Below are positions 59,689 to 64,000 of a stretch of 64,000 nucleotides of DNA, one piece after another. The translations under genes were made by a program, and so were the position numbers. How positions within the stretch are numbered: position 1 is the first letter of the stretch; the number at the start of each line of letters is the position of its first letter. This DNA comes from Ancylomarina sp963977525 (GTDB taxonomy: Bacteria > Bacteroidota > Bacteroidia > Bacteroidales > Marinifilaceae): assembly GCA_963977525.1 (NCBI GenBank), contig CAXBPC010000009.1:1-64000 (forward strand), in the 5' to 3' direction. The notes under the pieces are model-generated. The model made no database searches and had not been told where the DNA came from. It saw only the letters and a list, made by a program, of their open reading frames with translations.

Positions 59689-60963
59689 ATGCTAAGTCTA
59701 AAATACTTACAGGAGAATAAAGAAGAAGCCATTAAGGCTTTGAGCATAAAGAATTTCGATGCGACTCAAATAATCGATCAAGTTATTGAGTTGGATGAGA
59801 AAAGAAAATCCACTCAAGCTAAACTAGACAATACTCAAGCTGAGATGAATAGCCTTTCGAAAGAAATTGGAATGCTATTTAAATCAGGAAAAGCTAGTGA
59901 AGCAAATGCTGCTAAAGCTAAAACTGGAGAGTTAAAAGAATCCATTTCGGAGTTGAACACTGAAATGAACGATGCTATATCTCAATTGAATGACTTACTT
60001 CTTAAAATACCTAATATTCCTCACCCATCGGTACCTGCAGGTAAAAGTGAAGAAGATAATGTGATTGAAAGAACCGAAGGTGAAATGCCTAACTTGTACG
60101 AAGGAGCAATTCCTCATTGGGAGTTAGCTAAGAAATATAACATCATCGATTTTGAGCTAGGAAATAAAATCACAGGAGCTGGTTTTCCTCTATACAGAGG
60201 TAAAGGGGCAACTTTCCAAAGAGCCCTAATCAACTTTTTTCTTGATGAGAATCGCAAAGCTGGATACGAAGAAGTCATTCCTCCTTTATTGGTAAATGAA
60301 GCTTCTGCTTATGGCACAGGACAACTTCCTGATAAGGATGGACAAATGTATCATGCAACAGAAGATAACTTGTATTTGATTCCTACGGCTGAGGTTCCAG
60401 TTACAAACATCTACCGTGATGTAATTTTGAAAGCTGAAGATTTCCCTATTAAAAACACGGCTTACTCAGCTTGTTTCCGTCGTGAGGCTGGTTCTTATGG
60501 TAGTGATGTTCGTGGTTTAAATCGTCTACACCAATTTGATAAGGTTGAGATTGTTCAATTACAGCATCCTGACAAATCATACGAAGCTTTAGACGTAATG
60601 GTTGCTCATGTTGAAAGCTTAATAAAGAAATTAGAATTACCATACCGCTTACTACGTTTATGTGGTGGCGACACAAGTTTTACTGCTGCCTTAACATTCG
60701 ATTTCGAAGTTTACTCAGCAGGTCAAGACAAATGGCTTGAGGTTAGCTCTGTTTCAAACTTCGAATCGTACCAAGCAAACCGCTTAAAACTACGTTTTAA
60801 AGAGAAGAATGAGAAGAAAACCCAATTAGCTCACACATTAAATGGTAGTGCCTTGGCTTTACCTCGAATGGTAGCTGCTCTATTGGAAAACAATCAATGT
60901 GCTGAAGGTATCAGAGTTCCTGAGGTTTTAATCCCTTACACAGGATTCGATATGATCGACTAA
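59689..60963 (+). CDS. serS: Seryl-tRNA synthetase
   Basis: 424 residues. The N-terminal coiled-coil arm (about 25-110) binds tRNA-Ser. The class II core has motif 2 (ACFRREAGSYG...GLNRLHQFDKVE) and motif 3 (GSALALPRMVAALLEN). It charges tRNA-Ser with serine and also supplies seryl-tRNA for selenocysteine where present. Typical length. Monocistronic with its own terminator. Confidence 0.97.
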   Translation: MLSLKYLQENKEEAIKALSIKNFDATQIIDQVIELDEKRKSTQAKLDNTQAEMNSLSKEIGMLFKSGKASEANAAKAKTGELKESISELNTEMNDAISQLNDLLLKIPNIPHPSVPAGKSEEDNVIERTEGEMPNLYEGAIPHWELAKKYNIIDFELGNKITGAGFPLYRGKGATFQRALINFFLDENRKAGYEEVIPPLLVNEASAYGTGQLPDKDGQMYHATEDNLYLIPTAEVPVTNIYRDVILKAEDFPIKNTAYSACFRREAGSYGSDVRGLNRLHQFDKVEIVQLQHPDKSYEALDVMVAHVESLIKKLELPYRLLRLCGGDTSFTAALTFDFEVYSAGQDKWLEVSSVSNFESYQANRLKLRFKEKNEKKTQLAHTLNGSALALPRMVAALLENNQCAEGIRVPEVLIPYTGFDMID

Positions 60964-61000
60964 AAACCTATTCAAGCAATTGAATTTGATATACCTATTC

Positions 61001-61030
61001 AAAACCCGAGGGATTTCTCTCGGGTTTTTA
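61001..61030 (+). terminator. serS terminator
   Basis: A 10-bp stem (AAAACCCGAG / CTCGGGTTTT) with an 8-nt loop, continuing into a T run. Confidence 0.88.
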
Positions 61031-61088
61031 TATTTTTGATAGAGTAAGTTTTAAAAGCACTTAGTATCACTCAACTTAATTCCATCTT

Positions 61089-62906
61089 TTGAAGAAGTAT
61101 TTCTTATATCTGCTAATTCTGTTTTTAGTTATTCCTTCCTTGTCGTTTGCGCAGGAAAGAAATAGTCAATTAGCCTATAGATACTTCAGGGATAAAGAAT
61201 TCGAAGCTGCTTCAAGCATTTTCAATGAACTTTATCAAACAACCAAATCGAAAACTTACTTCACCTATTACATTACCTGTTTATTAAAACTTGAAGATTA
61301 CACAAAAGCTGAAAAATCAGTAAAAAAGGAAATCCGCAGACATCCCAATGACAGACTCTTTCAGGTAGAGCTAGGACATATTTACAAAATATCGGGTGAT
61401 GTAGATAAAGCCAGCAAACAATACAACAAAACCATTTCCAATATTATTCCAAATAAGCGTGAATTCATCACTGTTGCCAATGCTTTAAGAGCTAAAGGCG
61501 AATATGATCTTGCCATAAATACGTTTAAAAAAGGCCGCATAGCTTTAAAACAAGATCATATATTCCATTTCGAGATTGCTAACATCTTTATGTCTCAACG
61601 CAATTTCAAATTAATGACTGATGAGTACATGATGGCTTTGTCTGTAACTCCCGAAAAACTTAAACAGATTCAGGGACAATTACAATCAGCTCTTTCTCAA
61701 AATATTAATTCAGACTTAAATCAAATACTGAAGTCGAGATTACTTTCACAAGTTCAAACAAGCAAGAACAATTTAGTATACAAAGAACTACTCTTGTGGT
61801 ATTATACTCAGAAAAAGCAATTTGAGCTTGCCTTTTCCCTTGCTCAATCGATAGATCTCATCAAAAATAATGATGGTGAGAAATTAATGCAACTTGCTAA
61901 AACTGCTAACATCAATAAGGATTACATTATAGCCCAAAAGTGCTATAAACTAGTCGTTGAAAGAGGCAGTAAATCGAAACATTACAGCATTGCACTAATA
62001 GGGAATTTAGAAAGCAAACACCTGTCTCTTGAAGCAAAGTTTGATACCAAACTTGAAGACTGGGAAATTCTTCATAAAGACTACTCGGACTATTTTGGGA
62101 ACTTAAAGAACATGAATCAATCAATTAAAACATTGATTCGATATGCCCACTTAAGTGCTTTTAAACTAGAAAAAATTAATGGGGCTAAAACTCAACTTCA
62201 AACAGCTTTAGTTAATCGAAACATCAGACATAGCGATAAGGCTAGCATCAAATTAGAACTAGCTGACATCAATTTACTTGATAATAAGAAGTGGGATGCC
62301 ATCCTACTTTATTCACAAATTGAACAGAGAAACAAAAACAACCCTATCGGATACGAAGCAAAATTGAGAAAAGCCAGAGTATCCTATTATTTAGGTGAAT
62401 TTGATTGGGCGAAAGCTCAATTAGATGCTTTAAAAGGAAGTACATCAAAGCTTATTGCTAACGATGCCTTAGATTTATCTCAATTAATTACTGACAACAC
62501 AACGCTTGATTCGACATATTCGGCGATGAAATATTTTGCTGAAGCTGATTTCCTAATCTTCCAGAATAAAACTGATTCTGCTAAGATCAAGCTAAATGAT
62601 TTCTTTGAAGCTTTTCCAGGGCACACCTTATGCGATGAAGTACATTACAGACTATATGAAATACACAACTCGCAACAACTCTACACAGAAGCTATAGACG
62701 CATTGGGAATCATTATAAAAGAACATCCTTACGAAAATTTAGCAGCAAAAGCTCTTTACAAACAAGCCTTGCTTTTCGAACTTCAAAATAGAATAAGTGA
62801 GAGTAGTTCCAACTATAAAAAAATAATTGTAGATTACCCCGAAAGCATTTATTCCGTTGAGGCACGAGAGAAGTATTCAAACATCAGGAATAAAAACATC
62901 AACTAA
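61089..62906 (+). CDS. Secreted TPR-repeat protein, TTG start
   Basis: 605 residues. The start is TTG, because MKKYFLYLLILFLVIPSLSFAQ is a complete signal peptide and no ATG lies upstream in frame. The rest is helical with TPR-like repeats, for example about 30-175 and 480-600 (YTEAIDALGIIIKEHPYENLAAKALYKQALL). Such periplasmic TPR proteins act as scaffolds. I cannot name the partner. It precedes a DUF4286 gene by 26 bp and may be co-transcribed with it. Confidence 0.8.
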   Translation: MKKYFLYLLILFLVIPSLSFAQERNSQLAYRYFRDKEFEAASSIFNELYQTTKSKTYFTYYITCLLKLEDYTKAEKSVKKEIRRHPNDRLFQVELGHIYKISGDVDKASKQYNKTISNIIPNKREFITVANALRAKGEYDLAINTFKKGRIALKQDHIFHFEIANIFMSQRNFKLMTDEYMMALSVTPEKLKQIQGQLQSALSQNINSDLNQILKSRLLSQVQTSKNNLVYKELLLWYYTQKKQFELAFSLAQSIDLIKNNDGEKLMQLAKTANINKDYIIAQKCYKLVVERGSKSKHYSIALIGNLESKHLSLEAKFDTKLEDWEILHKDYSDYFGNLKNMNQSIKTLIRYAHLSAFKLEKINGAKTQLQTALVNRNIRHSDKASIKLELADINLLDNKKWDAILLYSQIEQRNKNNPIGYEAKLRKARVSYYLGEFDWAKAQLDALKGSTSKLIANDALDLSQLITDNTTLDSTYSAMKYFAEADFLIFQNKTDSAKIKLNDFFEAFPGHTLCDEVHYRLYEIHNSQQLYTEAIDALGIIIKEHPYENLAAKALYKQALLFELQNRISESSSNYKKIIVDYPESIYSVEAREKYSNIRNKNIN

Positions 62907-62932
62907 TTTCAGATTATATAAATCAACTTACA

Positions 62933-63247
62933 ATGATTATTTACAACACCAGTTATATTCTACACAGCACAATTGAACAGGATTTTTGTAAATGGATGAA
63001 AGAAAAATTCGTCCCATTAATTAAGGAAACTGGAACTTTTACACAAAACTATTTTTGCAAAGTAATGGTGCAGCAAGAGGATGGTAGCCAGACCTATTCT
63101 TTACAACTATTCTTCAAAAATGAATCCCAGCTTAACAAATATCGCCAAGATTTTGAGCCAAGGTGTAAAGCTATTTTTGTTGCTAAATATCAAACGAATA
63201 TCATGACTTTTTCATCAACTATGTTTGAGCATAACGTAAATCACTAG
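62933..63247 (+). CDS. DUF4286 family protein
   Basis: 104 residues. MIIYNTSYILHSTIEQDFCKWM and the compact ferredoxin-like beta-alpha pattern match the DUF4286 family found mainly in Bacteroidota. No catalytic motif is seen and the function is unknown. It lies between the TPR and DMT transporter genes with short gaps, so all three may form one transcript. Confidence 0.8.
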   Translation: MIIYNTSYILHSTIEQDFCKWMKEKFVPLIKETGTFTQNYFCKVMVQQEDGSQTYSLQLFFKNESQLNKYRQDFEPRCKAIFVAKYQTNIMTFSSTMFEHNVNH

Positions 63248-63288
63248 GTTACATACATTAGATCATATTTTAATTCAGAACTGAAATT

Positions 63289-64000
63289 TTGAAGAAACAA
63301 AGCCAAGCCTATATCTTTGCACTAGCTGCAATTTTATTATGGTCGACCGTTGCAACAGCATTTAAAATTGCCCTTAATGGAATGGATTACCTCCACCTAT
63401 TAGGTATTTCATCTGCAATCGCTATGATCTTCTTTACGACAATACTTCTTTTTAATGGCGAGTTAAAAGTAATCTGGAGTACACCCAAATCTGATGTACT
63501 TCATTCTGCATTATTAGGCTTTCTCAACCCATTCCTTTATTACCTTATACTATTAAAAGCCTACTCTTTATTGTCGGCTCAATTAGCTCTTAGCTTAAAT
63601 TATATTTGGCCCATAACTCTTGTACTTCTCTCGATTCCAATTCTTAAACAAAAAATTGGAATGAAAAGCATTGCTTGTATTCTACTCAGCTTTATTGGTG
63701 TTATCGTCATTGCAAACAAGGGTTCATTTACGAGCATTCAATCTCCCAATACTTGGGGTATCATATTAGCTCTTGGGAGCTCTATCGTCTGGTCTTTATT
63801 TTGGATTTTTAATACAAAAGATGAACGTCAGGCTACTCACAAACTTTTTCTCAACTTTGTTTTCGGAGCTATTTATAGCTTAGTTACATTAGCATTCTTC
63901 GGTAAAATAAACCTTCCAGATTTCAATAGCCTAGCTGCTGCTATTTATATTGGCCTGATCGAATGTGGTGTAGCTTATATATTTTGGCTAAGAGCAATGA
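63289..64000 (+). CDS. EamA/DMT-family transporter, TTG start, C-terminus outside window
   Basis: At least 237 residues to the window edge. An in-frame TAA at 63271 excludes earlier starts, and the first plausible start is TTG at 63289 (LKKQSQAYIFALAAILLWST read as Met). Seven or so membrane helices and the motif LLWSTVATAFKIAL are typical of the EamA domain. Residues near LSLNYIWPITLVLLSIPILKQK mark the end of the first EamA repeat. Such proteins export or import small metabolites, with substrate unknown. The stop is beyond the window. Confidence 0.85.
   Translation, partial: MKKQSQAYIFALAAILLWSTVATAFKIALNGMDYLHLLGISSAIAMIFFTTILLFNGELKVIWSTPKSDVLHSALLGFLNPFLYYLILLKAYSLLSAQLALSLNYIWPITLVLLSIPILKQKIGMKSIACILLSFIGVIVIANKGSFTSIQSPNTWGIILALGSSIVWSLFWIFNTKDERQATHKLFLNFVFGAIYSLVTLAFFGKINLPDFNSLAAAIYIGLIECGVAYIFWLRAM

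Overview
The window is about 64 kb of low-GC chromosome from a member of the Bacteroidota, most likely a marine Marinilabiliales/Marinifilaceae-type bacterium (the lineage is an inference). The phylum is supported by PorP/SprF and OmpA/PD40 proteins of the type IX secretion/gliding kind, a very large secreted lamin-tail protein with a gliding-type C-terminus, a frdCAB-style succinate dehydrogenase/fumarate reductase (cytochrome b first), TonB proteins with the family's N-terminus, and repeated promoters of the form TTG/TTTG - 18 to 24 nt - TAnnTTTG.

Core chromosome, 1-32.5 kb. On the minus strand at the left edge lies a surface-protein cluster: a PorP/SprF-like protein, an OmpA-family protein and a large multidomain adhesin cut by the window edge. 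A thioesterase gene follows. Next is a purine-uptake-like operon (HAD phosphatase, Tsx-like outer-membrane channel, NCS2 permease) behind a long structured leader. Then come an alpha/beta hydrolase, sdhCAB, rlpA, a lipoprotein and the malic enzyme gene maeB. Between maeB and the convergent 2617-residue secreted protein is a symmetric array of 16 CATG sites spaced 20-21 bp, flanked by remnants that look like the same C-terminal domain. asd, hflX and two tandem tonB paralogues complete this part.

Integrated element, 32.56-49.64 kb. A tRNA-Ala(GGC) gene carries the left attachment site. A 48-bp copy of its 3' half (2 mismatches) lies at 49593-49640, next to a tyrosine recombinase. Matching double CCCTACA sites lie inside both ends and are probably the arm-type sites of the integrase. 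The roughly 17-kb element carries an excisionase-like HTH protein, two acetyltransferase-like proteins, a small membrane protein, a tandem pair of DUF262 proteins (one with a DUF1524 nuclease-like end), a 214-residue protein made of two repeats, a Rep-like winged-helix protein facing iteron-like repeats and a perfect purine mirror repeat, an HNH nuclease, a two-gene CBASS operon (CD-NTase plus patatin phospholipase), a catalytic-domain-only recombinase, a secreted YD-like protein and an XRE regulator with a palindromic operator. It reads as a mobile defence island with plasmid-like parts.

Just outside both element ends, and therefore flanking the tRNA before insertion, are two paralogous copies (about 230 bp) of what looks like a structured small RNA on the minus strand. 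Each has a closing stem, an internal hairpin and a Rho-independent terminator. I do not recognise the family. Together with the CATG array it is the most likely undescribed feature here.

Core chromosome, 49.9-64 kb. A cheR-hybrid kinase-hybrid kinase operon is followed by a nucleoside-type MFS permease, a BFN/UVR nuclease-family protein, rplU-rpmA, serS, a TPR protein, a DUF4286 protein and a DMT transporter cut by the right edge. The TPR and DMT genes both appear to start at TTG.
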